Below are positions 54,001 through 61,624 of a stretch of 64,000 nt of DNA, piece after piece. Position 1 is the stretch's first letter. The number at the start of each line of letters is the position of its first letter. The stretch is from positions 302,749 through 366,748 of the forward strand of contig NW_006494789.1 in the NCBI RefSeq assembly GCF_000471905.2, read 5' to 3'. This DNA comes from Amborella trichopoda (taxonomy: Eukaryota; Streptophyta; Magnoliopsida; Amborellales; Amborellaceae). A program made the translations under genes and the position numbers. The notes beneath the pieces were generated by a model. The model was given only the letters and a program-made list of their open reading frames with translations. It searched no databases and was not told where the DNA came from.

Positions 54001-57000
54001 CAGTCCACATGCTTATACATCATAGGTAATAACAAGAATCAGTTTATAGACATTCAATATCCCTTCATTCGGTTGATAGGTTACATGTGTGCTAAGGATG
54101 GCTTCTTTTTTTGGCTTTTTTACTGCTTGTTTCTGCAGCCGTAATACTGCTCAGAAACAATGGGATGAAACCATTGTACTAGTCTTTAATGGAATATCTC
54201 GTCTTCTCCGCACATTCTTTCCTTTCCTTCAGAGCTTGAGCAAATTCTGGATAGGTGGATCCCACACTTTTTAAGTTATTTGTTTCGAATCAATCCGATC
54301 TCCTTCGTGTTTCTTTCTGGAAAGTTTAGGAGTTTCTTTTTTACAGGCTGGGAGTCTTTGATTCTTTTCGTTAGAAGTAGCATTGCAGGTGGTAGCAAAG
54401 AGGTTGCTCTAGCAGCTATAAACTGTTTGCAGACAACCGTTCTTTCTCATTGTTCAAAGGTAACTATGCATTTCTACAATTATTCTTCAAAGTTTTTATA
54501 TATATTGTTGTTTTCTATGGTGTGGCTTTGTGTCACATGGCACATTTAAGCTACATATTCAATGGGTGTTGCAGATCTTATCAATTAGTTCCATTCTGAT
54601 TGGATTAAGAAATTTGAATCATGCTATCTTATTTTAATTTCCTATTAAGGAAATTGTTTCTGTGATGTTCATCCCATGGGAAAATGTTGTGGTGTAGGGA
54701 AACCTGCCAATGCCATACTTCAAATCAGTTTTCGATGTCTACGAACTTGTTCTTCAGATGTCCTTAAATTGTGAGAATACCATCCCAAGCAAGGTGAAGC
54801 AGGAGATATTGCACAGCCTTGGTAATGCCCCAGTAACCTATATTTTGTTCTCTAATCTGTATTCCATATTGTGTATTTGGTACCTTGTTCTTTTTTTTAA
54901 TGCTCATTTGTTCGTACATTGCTGGCAGGTGATCTATATGTCCAAGCACAAATTATGTTTGACAATGATATGTACTTGCAGTTACTTCATATATTGCATC
55001 TGGCAATCAGTATCAGTGATAGCATGGAGGCTGATTCTGTAAGTTGTAGATTGAATGTTATTGGTATAGTTCAGGCTAAGCTTTTTGAACATACATCTTT
55101 CTTGTTTGGTTATACAAAATTTTCTTATCATTGTTGCATCCTTGAAAATTAGTTTCTTCAGTTGATTGCCTTGTTCATGTAAAACAAACTATTTCTTTTT
55201 TCTTTTTCTTTTTTTTTGAAAATTGTGTATTTATTGAATGCCCAAGCATTTGTTACCTACAGGGGAACATTCCAGCAGTCCAACGCACCATGCTAGAGGT
55301 CCTTCCTGCCCTGCACCCGAACGAAAGATTATCTCCAATGTGGTCACATCTTCTGCGGCAGTTGTTATGTTACCTTCCTGGATCTGAAGCTTCTTTGCCT
55401 GTAAAAGCCAAAGGAAATGAGCAAGCTGGAAGTATACTATGTTCATCTGGAAATCAACATGAATCTAGCATTTTAGAAACACATAATGCGAAGGATTTGA
55501 GAACTGCCCTTAATGGAAGCCCCAAGGCAGAGAAGTTTGATTCTTCCATTGTTGCTTCTGGTATTTCCTGTAAAATCTCAAAAATGCAGGTTTCACCGTC
55601 CTCCGCACCTATGACTTATGATTCTACTGCTAGCAATTCAAATCATTTGTTCGGTGAAAAGCTTATACCTGTTCTTGTGGACCTATTCCTACTTGCTCCT
55701 AGAGTTGAAAAGTGGAAGGCATTCCCTGAAGTAATACAAAGTCTTGGAAGGTAGCAAACTTTAATTCTTATTTGTTTCCATTGAATGAAAGGTGTAGCTC
55801 TGTGAATTTCATCAAAAGAATGCCATGACTTGCACAAGTGATGTCCAGCTCTGTACCTGTTTGGGCTGGGCACTCTGACATTTCAACATCGGTTTATGCT
55901 TAAGCCAAATTTGTTGGAAATCTAATCAAAAGTGGCCCAGCTTTGTCCTATAAAATTTAGTTTTCTCATGGTTAAGTATCTGAAAGGATAAATGAGGCTG
56001 ACATGCTCTTATCTCTTACTTCTCAAAAGTTTCTTTACATATCGCAGCCAACTTTCCTGTCTAGTCAAAAGTTTTTTACTTGGAAAATTTTTCCCGTAGG
56101 TGTTTAAAATGGTAGAATTATACACATAGGTTTTGAAAATAAGATTTCTTCAATAATATTTCTGAATCAGCATTACCTTCAGTACTTTTTTGGTGCAGGA
56201 TGTGGAGCTAACAATTACCTGCATCCATGTATGCTAACTCTTAAGATCTTTTTCTCTTGTATCTTTTCGGTAGGTGTATGGCCACAAGAAGAGATACTGC
56301 TGATGGTTCTCTTTGGAGATTAGCTGTCGAAGGATTCAACCGTGTTCTTGTAGATGACGTGAACTCTCTTCATTTCGATCACAAGATTGATCCCAGCATC
56401 AGCAAGCCTATGAGGACCCGCTGCTGGAAAGAAGTGGCAGATGTGTATGAGATATTTCTAGTGGGTTCGTGTGGGCGTGCTCTTCCTTCTGATGTCCTTT
56501 CTTATCCTACACTAAGGGCTGATGAAACTCTCGAAACAACTGTTCTGAATGTTCTATGTGATCAGATTCTCAAGTCTAGTGTCGATGCTCCTAATGAAGT
56601 AACCTTCGTGCCGCATTGATTTCTTTCTGCTGCTTTCTTTTCCTTTTGGAAGGTCTATCATAATGACTAGTGCAGAGATGTTTCCTGAGACTCTCTGTAA
56701 ACTTTGATTTTCTGAGAAAATCCCAGAAAAAATAAGAAATGTGTTTCTAATAGGATAATTTGGGAACTTTGTAACTCTTTAACCTTGGGAAAATCTAACA
56801 TTCATATGTGTACATAAACTGGAGATTTTTGTCACACTGCATTTACCAGTGCCAGTGTTGACTCTTATTTTTACTTGTCTTCTAGTTATGGATAAGTTTT
56901 TTAGGAAAACTAATTGTGTATATATCATTCTCAGATTTTGCAACGTTTAATCTCAACATTAGACCGCTGTGCGTCCAGGACAGTCTGTTTACCTGTTGAA

Positions 57001-59386
57001 AGTGTGGGGCTCTTGCCTTTTCATTGTAGCAGATTCTCCTTGGCTTGCTTACAGAAAATATTTTCGCTGTGCAGGTATGTCATATCTCTTTGAAGGTTCT
57101 ATTGCAGAAATGTGCAATTTCCTTAGTCATCTTTCCTAGAGAATTACCATGAGCCATATGGCTTTCTCTTCTTAATCTATGAACTTCATGAGATTTTTTA
57201 CTTATAGGCACTGCTTATTTCAATGCCCCCTTCTCTGTCTTTTTCTGGAGTTAAGCAACCACAGTTTTCCTTTTCAAAGTAGGAAACCTATTTGATTTTG
57301 AAGTTCACTTCTACATGTATTAGACTTAGGTTTATGGGGGTGTGTGGTTCATTTTTGTAGTTTTGTTCTCCATACCCTCTCTGTCTTTTACCGTATTTTG
57401 GTTCCTTCTAATGAATTTCAGTATTGAGCAGCCATTTTCGACTCCTGTTTTTTTCCTTATTTAAAGTCTAGGAATAGTCTCAGCTCACCTCCATCCTTCT
57501 GAGAATCTGCTCTCTTTTTTACCCTTTTTTTTTTTGAATTATCATTTGATATTGAAACTCAAAGCTCGTGTCAGAGATGGATGGCTCCATACTATGACAC
57601 CTAGGAGCTCGAAATGCCTTTTATCCATTTGACTGTAAATGAATTGGTCAAGTTCATGTATCCTTACCTGATGCACTTTCTATCACTGTCCTCTAAAAGG
57701 AAATTTTAATTGCAGTTGTGATCCTGGAACTGATTGGCACTCTACCAGAACTGAAGTTGGGAAGTGTGCAATCACTGTCCTGATGAACAGATGCGAGTTC
57801 ATGCTACAAAGGTTTCTGATTGACGAGAATGTCTTAGGTATGGATGCAGTCAATTCTGCTTGCTATAAACTGTTGAAGGATCCAGTGTTTTTGAAGCATG
57901 TTCTAAGCACAAATATCTCTAGTTTCTTGAGCATCTTGATTTTTTTAAGAAACGATATTATCTTCAAACTCGTGATATTCCATGATACTCTCAAACCATT
58001 TATTTATTTATTTATTTTTCCTTTTGAAATTTGGACTGCTCTTTATTTGTCCCAAGATTTTTCTGTTTTTTATATTTAAATCATCCTCTCAATTATTGTC
58101 CTGACAGTTTTCATCAAACACAATTTGTAGCCAACTTTTGGCTAACCTAGCCTCCTTTGTCCCTCAGGATGTACAATTCATTTGTCTTTTCTGGGCAGTT
58201 ATCTTTTCATTTGTTTTGTATAAGAAAATAACAGGGAACACTAGAAAAGAAAGTGAAGAAGCTTAGATTGTGAAGTATAAACCGATTCATGAATGGTTAG
58301 ATTCCACCCATGCTTCAAATTCTCCTCAGATCATGAATATTGAGAAATTTCTCAAGTCTTAAATCATCTTTTGGATTCGACAGAGATATTGTTATTATTA
58401 ACCCAGCTGCATTTCCCCAACAAACTGGGTGCCTCTCTAGTAGCTCCAAATAAATCAACGGCATGCATCTCACTCAACAACAACAAAAGTACAACCATAT
58501 CTTAGAACAGAGCACTTGATTTCAGGCTAAATCATATATTCGGGATGGTGCAGGTGAAGCTCCTGTACCCTCAGTGAGAGTGGTGGAGGTGGTCTTTGTG
58601 CTTCAAGAGCTTGCACGGCTCGTTATTCATCCAGCTATGGCCTCTGTTCTTCCCTTGCCAGCATATGTGAGAGAGCGAGCATCACAAGACAAGGACCGTG
58701 AGGGCTGTGCTCATCTGCTTGTAATATTTCCATCGCTCTGTGAGCTTGTTGTTTCAAGGTTTGTTTGCATTTTACTGTCTCTACATGTGTGTGCGTGCAT
58801 GTGTGAAAGGGAAACAGCTGCATCTCAAAAGCCTGCTAGAAAACCTAGTGATAGTCTGAAAATCCATTTTTCTTGACTATGGAATTTGAAGTTCCAAAAA
58901 TATGCAGATCTTATGGATCAGTGAAAGGCTTGAAATGAATGGTATAGTAAAAGTCTTCTACAATTGCACCATTTTAGGGCTTGAAAATTATCTCTCTTTA
59001 GATCCATGATCATCAAGCTGGAGATGATGGATTTGTAGGTTTTTTGGGGCTGGGAATGCTTTTCCAGTGTGATCTTCATAATGCCGTGGCTTTATGAAGC
59101 AACACCCCCATCCTCCCAAACACACAGAAACACAAGACACAAGGCACATAAACCCCCCTCCCATAAAGCCATAGATTAATATGGCAGACATCCCATATTC
59201 ATACATATGCTAATCCTCTGAACAAAGGGTTAGTTATGTAGTATTGACTTTGAGATGGTCTCGTATTTCTTTTTAAAAATATTGGTTCTGTACTACAGAG
59301 AAGCAAGAGTAAGAGAGCTGGTGCAAGTATTACTAAGGCTAATCACAAGGGAGCTGGGCTTGCAGAAGCTGAACCTAAGTGGTTAG
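5287..59386 (+). CDS. MON2: MON2 homologue, 43-exon gene (endosome-Golgi trafficking scaffold)
   Basis: The spliced product is 1,690 residues, close to plant, yeast and animal Mon2 proteins, and follows the plant orthologue end to end. It starts MAFMAVLESDLRALSAEARR and ends KLNLSG. Mon2 proteins are large armadillo-like relatives of BIG/GBF Arf exchange factors that keep the DCB and HUS regions but lack the catalytic Sec7 domain. In yeast Mon2 works with Dop1 and Neo1 in endosome-to-Golgi recycling. The DCB region spans roughly residues 1-240, HUS-like helices roughly 240-420, and the C-terminal Mon2_C-type repeats fill most of the rest. All 43 exons have AG/GT borders with compatible phases and no internal stop. 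The start was chosen by homology; a second Met lies at residue 4. Oddities: CDS is 9% of the 54-kb gene, intron 13 alone is 17.3 kb, and exon 38 carries a Ser-rich, poorly conserved insert. Exon coordinates are given in the four block entries. Confidence 0.96.
9960..10210 (+). mobile_element. Possible LTR retrotransposon relic with primer-binding-like site
   Basis: In intron 7 of MON2. A 58-bp unit containing AAAATGAGGGTATAATCTC is tandemly duplicated (10041-10098 and 10099-10156). It is followed by a pyrimidine-rich LTR-end-like stretch and then TGGTATCAAATC (10196-10207), close to the TGGTATCAGAGC site that plant LTR elements use to bind initiator tRNA-Met. No gag or pol frame follows, so this would be a short non-coding remnant. 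The evidence is weak. Confidence 0.3.
10359..10700 (-). pseudogene. Possible LINE RNase H fragment in MON2 intron 7
   Basis: A 113-codon open frame on the minus strand contains WKFNYDRSVISNPRP, which resembles the first RNase H motif of plant non-LTR elements (K-x-N-F-D-G-S ... G-N-P-G-P). Later catalytic acidic residues are not clearly recognisable. It may be a decayed LINE tail; chance similarity is possible. Confidence 0.25.
13571..13885 (+). repeat. MITE in MON2 intron 13, pair member 1
   Basis: The ends carry opposed GGGCTTGG / CCAAGCCCGCA and ACCCGCATTTTTACATG blocks. The sequence, read against the reverse complement of 42510-42815, shares long stretches of the body: an ATGGTT...AAATATTTTC region, TTTCTAGTTTTTAAAATTTA, and the terminal TCATAGAAACC / ACATAGAAACCGG. 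The near end also has an internal hairpin from TGTAGATCTACAC repeats. About 315 bp, non-coding, edges approximate. Confidence 0.5.
13886..14510. other. Intron stretch with purine-rich block and (AC)n(AT)n microsatellite
   Basis: 13960-14100 is a purine-rich GGGAGAG-type block. 14100-14215 contains loosely repeated GTGAGGAAC / GTGTGCAGCC / GTGCGCAATCC phrases. A CA repeat followed by a TA repeat runs from about 14443 to 14484. No gene is seen. Confidence 0.5.
14511..14765. repeat. CpG-rich nested inverted and direct repeats
   Basis: Copies of TATGTCCATGGCGGTT-like sequence occur in both orientations. GGATTTTTCGACCGCCACGG (about 14608-14627) pairs with a downstream TGTCCGTGACGGTT and TGAAAAATCC block around 14633-14675, forming a long imperfect hairpin; the CCATGGC unit is also directly repeated. 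The segment is much richer in CpG than its surroundings. It probably belongs to a DNA transposon end or satellite-like unit. I recognise no family. Confidence 0.45.
14990..16795 (-). mobile_element. LINE A, truncated L1-like element (RT end, zf-RVT, RNase H)
   Basis: Read on the minus strand from 16795 downward, it covers the late reverse transcriptase region with decayed motifs, then the segment NLALLGKWWWWF (about 16330), then a zf-RVT region at 15860-15390 (R-x-L-A-x-x-x-x-C-x-x-C-x-x-x-x-E-T-x-x-H-x-x-x-x-C arrangement). A partial RNase H follows to about 14990 and stops before its end. Stops and frame changes are frequent, so it is dead. The 5' side stops at or just beyond the LINE B insertion point. 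Confidence 0.75.
16807..18940 (-). mobile_element. LINE B, 3' half (RT end, zf-RVT, RNase H, poly-A)
   Basis: Minus strand. The RT motif WEKAYDHVDWAIL-like starts at the junction near 18930 and continues through a decayed RT, a zf-RVT region (18082-17591) and RNase H ending in a T-A-A-D-E-L-A-K motif near 17045. The 3' UTR and poly-A (seen as T-run) lie at 16802-16812. A 71-bp tandem duplication sits in the zf-RVT region (17738-17880). The 11-bp AGAAATACTTT at 16796-16806 is repeated at 27471-27481, beyond the 5' half, and marks the target duplication. Confidence 0.8.
18941..25749 (+). mobile_element. LINE C, near full-length L1-like element inserted in LINE B
   Basis: Plus strand, bounded by AACTATATGACCA at 18928-18940 and 25750-25762 (13-bp target duplication), with a poly-A before the right copy. 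A Pro-rich ORF1-like region ends near 21420. ORF2 begins near 21466 (MKLIAWNARGLG) with an AP endonuclease region (LGGDFN near 21870, SDH near 22120), and RT with KIDWEKAYDHVDW (near 23200) and QYADDTLVFL (YADD at 23512-23523). It ends with a zf-RVT-like region and RNase H at about 25080-25480 (KLNFD, NPGPAGVGG, AEALAL, EGDAKNVVSW). Several in-frame stops and shifts show that it is inactive. It is interrupted by a hAT element at 19524-20212. Confidence 0.88.
19524..20212. mobile_element. Non-autonomous hAT element inside LINE C
   Basis: The left end is CAATGTTTCAAAAAACGG; the inverted right end reads CAACGTTTCAAAAAA, like Tag1-type hAT termini. Flanks are ATCAACCC (19516-19523) and ACCAACCC (20213-20220), an 8-bp target duplication with one mismatch. 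Subterminal GGCGCC-rich blocks are repeated at both sides. The interior is AT-rich with a (TA)n run at about 20077-20105. No transposase is seen. Confidence 0.75.
25763..27470 (-). mobile_element. LINE B, 5' half (endonuclease and start of RT)
   Basis: Minus strand continuation of LINE B beyond the LINE C insertion. From 27470 downward it shows a decayed endonuclease N-terminus, then MLDFSNFIFRNNL and KIDHFVIDPDWD (26870-26740), and SDHRPILLNTHP. The linker and RT N-terminus follow at 26166-25933 (PFSKEEMVKTISDL). At the joint, reading across 25763 to 18927 restores a normal LINE RT segment (VIxLDWEKAYDHVDW), which supports one interrupted element. The target duplication AGAAATACTTT follows at 27471-27481. 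Confidence 0.8.
27482..28163. other. Intron 13 stretch without recognised feature
   Basis: AT-rich intron sequence between the LINE stack and the Harbinger-like element. It contains no LINE motifs, so the target of LINE B was at the edge of, or just outside, LINE A. Nothing further is recognised. Confidence 0.4.
28791..29872 (-). pseudogene. Captured SDR (short-chain dehydrogenase/reductase) gene fragment, exons 1-3
   Basis: On the minus strand exon 1 (29872-29797) begins MLDLVLICM, a membrane-anchor-like hydrophobic start, and ends KFAKAD plus one base. Exon 2 (29535-29480) follows an intact TTGCAG acceptor and reads GDFTLLAKGVAKCEEVEDK before GTGGGT. Exon 3 (28824-28791) reads VVWITSACGGIG before GTGAGT. 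Phases join perfectly. This matches the N-terminus of plant SDR family proteins related to DHRS7, whose cofactor motif is normally TGASRGIG; here it has decayed to TSACGGIG. The exon 1 donor has changed from GT to GC. The rest of the Rossmann fold is absent. The (CT)n and the N gap lie in its intron 2. It sits inside a Harbinger-type element, antisense to MON2. Confidence 0.75.
28907..29392. other. Assembly gap (486 N) flanked by (CT)n
   Basis: All bases are N. On both sides there are CT microsatellites (about 28866-28902 and 29395-29443), so the gap probably spans one long CT/GA tract in intron 2 of the captured SDR fragment. Apparent open frames across it are artefacts. Confidence 0.95.
30679..37898 (+). 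CDS. MON2: MON2 exons 14-21
   Basis: Coding exons: 14 30679-30742; 15 33641-33789; 16 33870-33997; 17 34085-34142; 18 34377-34474; 19 37471-37555; 20 37686-37751; 21 37839-37898. They encode roughly residues 402-637. Segments include EESLAAVAGMFSSKAKG across exon 14/15, SEAHGITLAVEGLLGVVFTV (exon 15), SQGEAIVLEILKGYQAFTQ (exon 17), DNIVLTPKNVQ (exon 19) and LRTLFNIAHRLHNVLG (exon 20). Intron 14 (2.9 kb) holds a hairpin MITE and intron 18 (3.0 kb) an RTE LINE in the sense orientation. All borders are GT-AG and phases match. Confidence 0.95.
32730..32907. repeat. Short hairpin MITE in MON2 intron 14
   Basis: The left arm starts GGGTGTCCACACTTCC and continues AACAAGGGTGCCC; the right arm is its imperfect inverse, ending GGAAGTCTAGATGCCC at 32907. 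The arms are about 45 bp each around an AT-rich loop, total about 178 bp. No target duplication could be confirmed. Other parts of intron 14 (30743-33640) hold no recognised gene; a C-homopolymer after CT repeats lies near 33060-33084. Confidence 0.5.
35690..36890 (+). mobile_element. RTE-type LINE fragment in MON2 intron 18
   Basis: Plus strand, several frames. Recognisable RTE reverse transcriptase segments in order: NYRGVKPMSHIMK-like, a GRSTIEAIFLLRQLIEKF-type segment (about 35830-35890), HVVLIDVEKH, VMDELTEHLQDEV (about 36135), LELWREALESKGLKLAR and QEIPKKDYFQCLGSIIQ (36230-36400). C-terminal segments follow, with LRWAGHVQ-like and a WMEVLRNDME-like sequence ending near 36850. Stops and frameshifts are frequent and the endonuclease is missing, so it is a truncated dead copy in sense orientation with MON2. 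Confidence 0.8.
38307..38789. mobile_element. Non-autonomous hAT element in MON2 intron 21
   Basis: The left end is CAATGTTTTGGGACTCGG; the inverted right end is CAGTGTCTTGAGACTCAG. The flanking 8 bp are TGCAGGTG (38299-38306) and TGCAGGTC (38790-38797), a hAT-size target duplication with one mismatch. It is 483 bp with no coding capacity. The GACTCGG-rich termini are also seen in a diverged relative at 44442-44640. Confidence 0.7.
39968..40365 (+). repeat. MITE-like repeat, GGTTGCAACC family, copy 3
   Basis: About 400 bp in intron 21 of MON2, same orientation as copies 1 and 2. The left end reads GTTTATAGAAGGTTGTAACC, the body contains ATCTCGACATCGAGATG and ATTATCTAGACTGTCC, and the right end reads AAGGTTGCAAACCTTATAG. 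It is one of the better conserved copies. No clear target duplication. Confidence 0.6.
40681..49583 (+). CDS. MON2: MON2 exons 22-31
   Basis: Coding exons: 22 40681-40767; 23 40861-41083; 24 44928-44971; 25 45062-45187; 26 45274-45405; 27 45503-45555; 28 45664-45712; 29 48027-48085; 30 49118-49257; 31 49381-49583. They encode roughly residues 638-1009. Exon 23 includes a Gly/Ser-rich loop followed by the conserved IGCITFSVERMLAILNNNLH. Exon 25 holds SIALDALDQSICVVLGSE, exon 26 the LYMSSQILDVRAGALRILL segment, and exon 30 YSAQKSDINISLTAISLLW. Exon 31 begins with a weakly conserved charged linker before DRLLFLVFSMLQKLG. Intron 23 (3.8 kb) carries antisense LINE E, and intron 28 (45713-48026) shows nothing recognisable. 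Confidence 0.95.
41640..43450 (-). mobile_element. LINE E fragment, antisense, in MON2 intron 23
   Basis: Minus strand. Near 43010-42920 the segment NGSDMIIWSPTRKGLF resembles the conserved LINE region before zf-RVT (D-x-x-x-W-x-x-x-x-x-G-x-F), and a KAPPKF-like motif follows near 42860. An RNase H domain lies at 42049-41714 (ELKFDGS, GPAGVRDANKAEAHPLLAGI, VEGDSTNSM). A MITE at 42510-42815 interrupts it. The RNase H differs from LINEs A-D, so this is another lineage. Boundaries are approximate. Confidence 0.5.
42510..42815 (-). repeat. MITE in MON2 intron 23, pair member 2
   Basis: The left end includes CCAAGCCCGCATATGTAGAA and the right end CGCATATGTAGAAATGCGG. The reverse complement resembles 13571-13885 through the body and termini, so this is the same family in opposite orientation. 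It sits within LINE E. Confidence 0.5.
44442..44640. mobile_element. Diverged hAT-like MITE in MON2 intron 23
   Basis: The left end CATGTTGGGACTCGC and inverted right end CATTGTCTTAAAACTCAGG resemble the termini of the hAT element at 38307-38789, and GACTCGGGT-type repeats fill the interior. The flanking 8-mers do not match, so the insertion is old or an end is mis-set. Confidence 0.4.
50539..52932 (+). mobile_element. LINE D, 5'-truncated L1-like element in MON2 intron 31
   Basis: Plus strand, same family as LINEs B and C. It begins in the linker before RT (RRDNTITHIKVN-like, then LFDQPRDVEEAIVSFFKALF) and continues through RT (DRAPGPDGFP; IDWEKAYDHVDW-like near 51245). An internal deletion removes the YADD region (joint near 51515), after which come a zf-RVT region and decayed RNase H. 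A 49-bp tandem duplication lies at 50874-50971. AATATTACT at 50530-50538 and 52933-52941, the right copy preceded by an A-run, suggests the target duplication. The rest of intron 31 holds GA-rich and low-complexity sequence near 49998-50052. Confidence 0.8.
53701..59386 (+). CDS. MON2: MON2 exons 32-43 (C-terminal region)
   Basis: Coding exons: 32 53701-53829; 33 53940-54025; 34 54139-54254; 35 54347-54459; 36 54698-54821; 37 54929-55038; 38 55263-55750; 39 56274-56598; 40 56935-57074; 41 57716-57837; 42 58554-58758; 43 59299-59386. They encode roughly residues 1010-1690. Exon 32 starts VRNSAIRTLFQILSSHGQKL and exon 33 has the conserved GGKAVHMLIHH. Exon 38 is the longest; it carries a Ser/Asn-rich segment of about 90 residues between LLCYLPGSEAS and the conserved GEKLIPVLVDL. 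Exon 40 contains LDRCASRT and exon 43 VRELVQVLLR before the TAG stop at 59384-59386. I saw no canonical AATAAA just downstream, so the polyadenylation site is not fixed. Confidence 0.95.
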
Positions 59387-61624
59387 ATGCTTTAACGATG
59401 CGTGGGTCAACATGATCACTACATGTTTCAGTCCCCAAAAATTTCCAGTCTTTGTGGACTTCGAGCTCTCACTGTTCTTTTTTGAGGGAACCGTATTCAT
59501 TTTCTTATTTGTTTATCTTTGCATTTCTTGTAAAATATCAGTTCGAATTGCCCACAAATTTGTATTTAAAAGCACTAGATAGAAAGGAAATGACTGTTGT
59601 AACCATTTTTTTGAACTAAAATTTCGTGTATTAGTTGAAAAGTATTTGTATGATTGAAAGCTGCTGACCATGTCTGAGCAATCTTGTCCAAATTGTATCT
59701 AAAATGTGAGATATCAGGCACCTGTGAAGAGTGGTTTTGGTGGTTTGACAAGAGTATGGTCGAGAGAGTACCCACTCTTGGCTTAAATCGTTTTTTTAAA
59801 TATCTTTTAAAAAACTTAGATTTCTTAACGGGTTTCAAAAAATCTAGAAGCGATAGTTTCCAGTGCCAGAAAAAAGGACGCATTCCTTTTTTAGCCAGGC
59901 TGGCCACAGAGGTGATTAATATTTTCGATCGTCGAAAATATCAAACGGGCCAATTTGATATTTCAAATATCAAATTTAATATTAATTTTTATTTCTTAAT
60001 GTTTTCCATGATCGAAAATTTCAAATGGGCCCTATTTATAGCGTGTCCAACGATTAAGACAGCAAATCGCCCATACCCGAGTCTTACTCTGAAGTCTAGA
60101 CTGCCCTTGGCTTCAAACACTGCTCTTGCCATCAAGTGATCAGAAGTCGAACATTCAAGTGATCAGATGTCTTATAACATTTGAGTGTGAAACTAGACAA
60201 ACGTAATCATCATCATCTTATCTTTTTTCAATTAATTGAAGTCGATTTTTCAATTAATGGTTGAGATCGACTAGATTGACTATACGAATTTTTCAATTAA
60301 TTGAAGTCGATTATACAAATCTTGATTTATTTTCTGTTCTCTAAAAAAACCATAACCTTGCTGTATTAAAAGCCTCTTAAAAACCATAGCCTTGCTGTAT
60401 TAAAAGCCATAGAGTCTTACCTTTTTGAGTCTTTACCTCTCGCCCTTCGAGTCCTTCCTCTAAATCAAGGTAACCAATAAAAACAAAAAACAAAACCGCC
60501 GAGCCAGCCTGTGCCGAACGAGGCTCAGCTACATACCCATATGCGAAATCAGTCGAGATCTGAGCCATCCAGGTGAAAAAAGGCAAGTTTGTACCCGCTG
60601 TTTGATACATATTAACGCCTTTTCGAGACCTGTAATGCGTTTTGGAGACGTCTTCAAGACCCGAGAGGGCGACTTTTTCCTTTTAATAGAAAGATACCTA
60701 GAATTACACGTGGTCGTTTCTATAGGGTTGCAACCTTAAACCATCTACGAGCACTGCAAATTTTATCATAACATAAAATGTAACTTTGTTAAAAAAAATT
60801 CTCAAGACCATCTCAAAATCTATTTTTTTATATAAAATTCAAAAATTCTCAAGACTCTCAAAATCTATTTTTATATATAATTATAAAATTTTGAACTCCT
60901 GTTAAAATCAAGTAGACTTGTAAAACAATATGAAAATTTAAAAAATGGACAGCCATATTGCAAGATGCACCTTGGACAGCCTACATAAATATAAAATTAA
61001 AAACTTCTCAAGACTCTCTCAATCTATTTTTATATAGAATTATAAAATTTTGAACTCCTGTTAAAATCAAGTAGACTTGTAAAACAATATGAAAATTTTG
61101 GACAGCCTAAAGAACATACAAGATGCATTATATCTGGGACTCTGAAATCTTCTTTTTTATGTTTTATATTTCTTTTTTATGTTTTATATTCATTCATTTC
61201 AATGTCGATATTTTTCAACATTAAGACAAACTTTTTTCGATGCATTTTTGAGTTGCATCTGTAATTCTAAAATAAGGTTGCAACGTTATATAAACTTTCT
61301 CCTTACATGAGTGTGTAAATTTATCTTCTCGTTAAGACGGTCTTTCTGGAGCATGTTGAAGCGTTCATTGATGAGGTAACCGAGGGAAAAGGAAGTCGAG
61401 AACCATTCAACAGAACATATCCAAACATTCCCATTAAACAACAATGGCATTGCAACCACATGCATACACAAATACTAAGAAACCTCAACCTCCTCTCTTC
61501 TACTCCTATTAACCTACACTCAAATGTACCTTCTCTAAGAGAAACAAAGACATGAAAGGTGAACCATTTACAGATCCCAATAAGAAACATCTTTAAACGA
61601 GAGAGCATAGATAGAAGCCGACGA
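59387..61624. other. Intergenic region between convergent MON2 and LEA genes
   Basis: This holds the MON2 3' UTR of unknown length, then AT-rich DNA. A perfect inverted repeat with 10-bp arms ATATTTTCGA / TCGAAAATAT lies at 59919-59941. TCAATTAATTGA occurs twice near 60230 and 60295. A tandem duplication containing CCTTGCTGTATTAAAAGCC lies at about 60356-60408. A MITE occupies 60712-61305. The LEA 3' UTR should lie at about 61320-61624. No gene is supported. Confidence 0.5.
60712..61305 (-). repeat. MITE-like repeat, GGTTGCAACC family, copy 4, enlarged by internal duplication
   Basis: Inverted relative to the other copies. It starts GTTTCTATAGGGTTGCAACC and ends AAGGTTGCAACGTTATATAA. Its body carries a roughly 95-bp segment (TTTTGAACTCCTGTTAAAATC to ACAATATGAAAATT) twice, at about 60848-60940 and 61008-61100, which explains its greater length. 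Non-coding. Confidence 0.55.
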
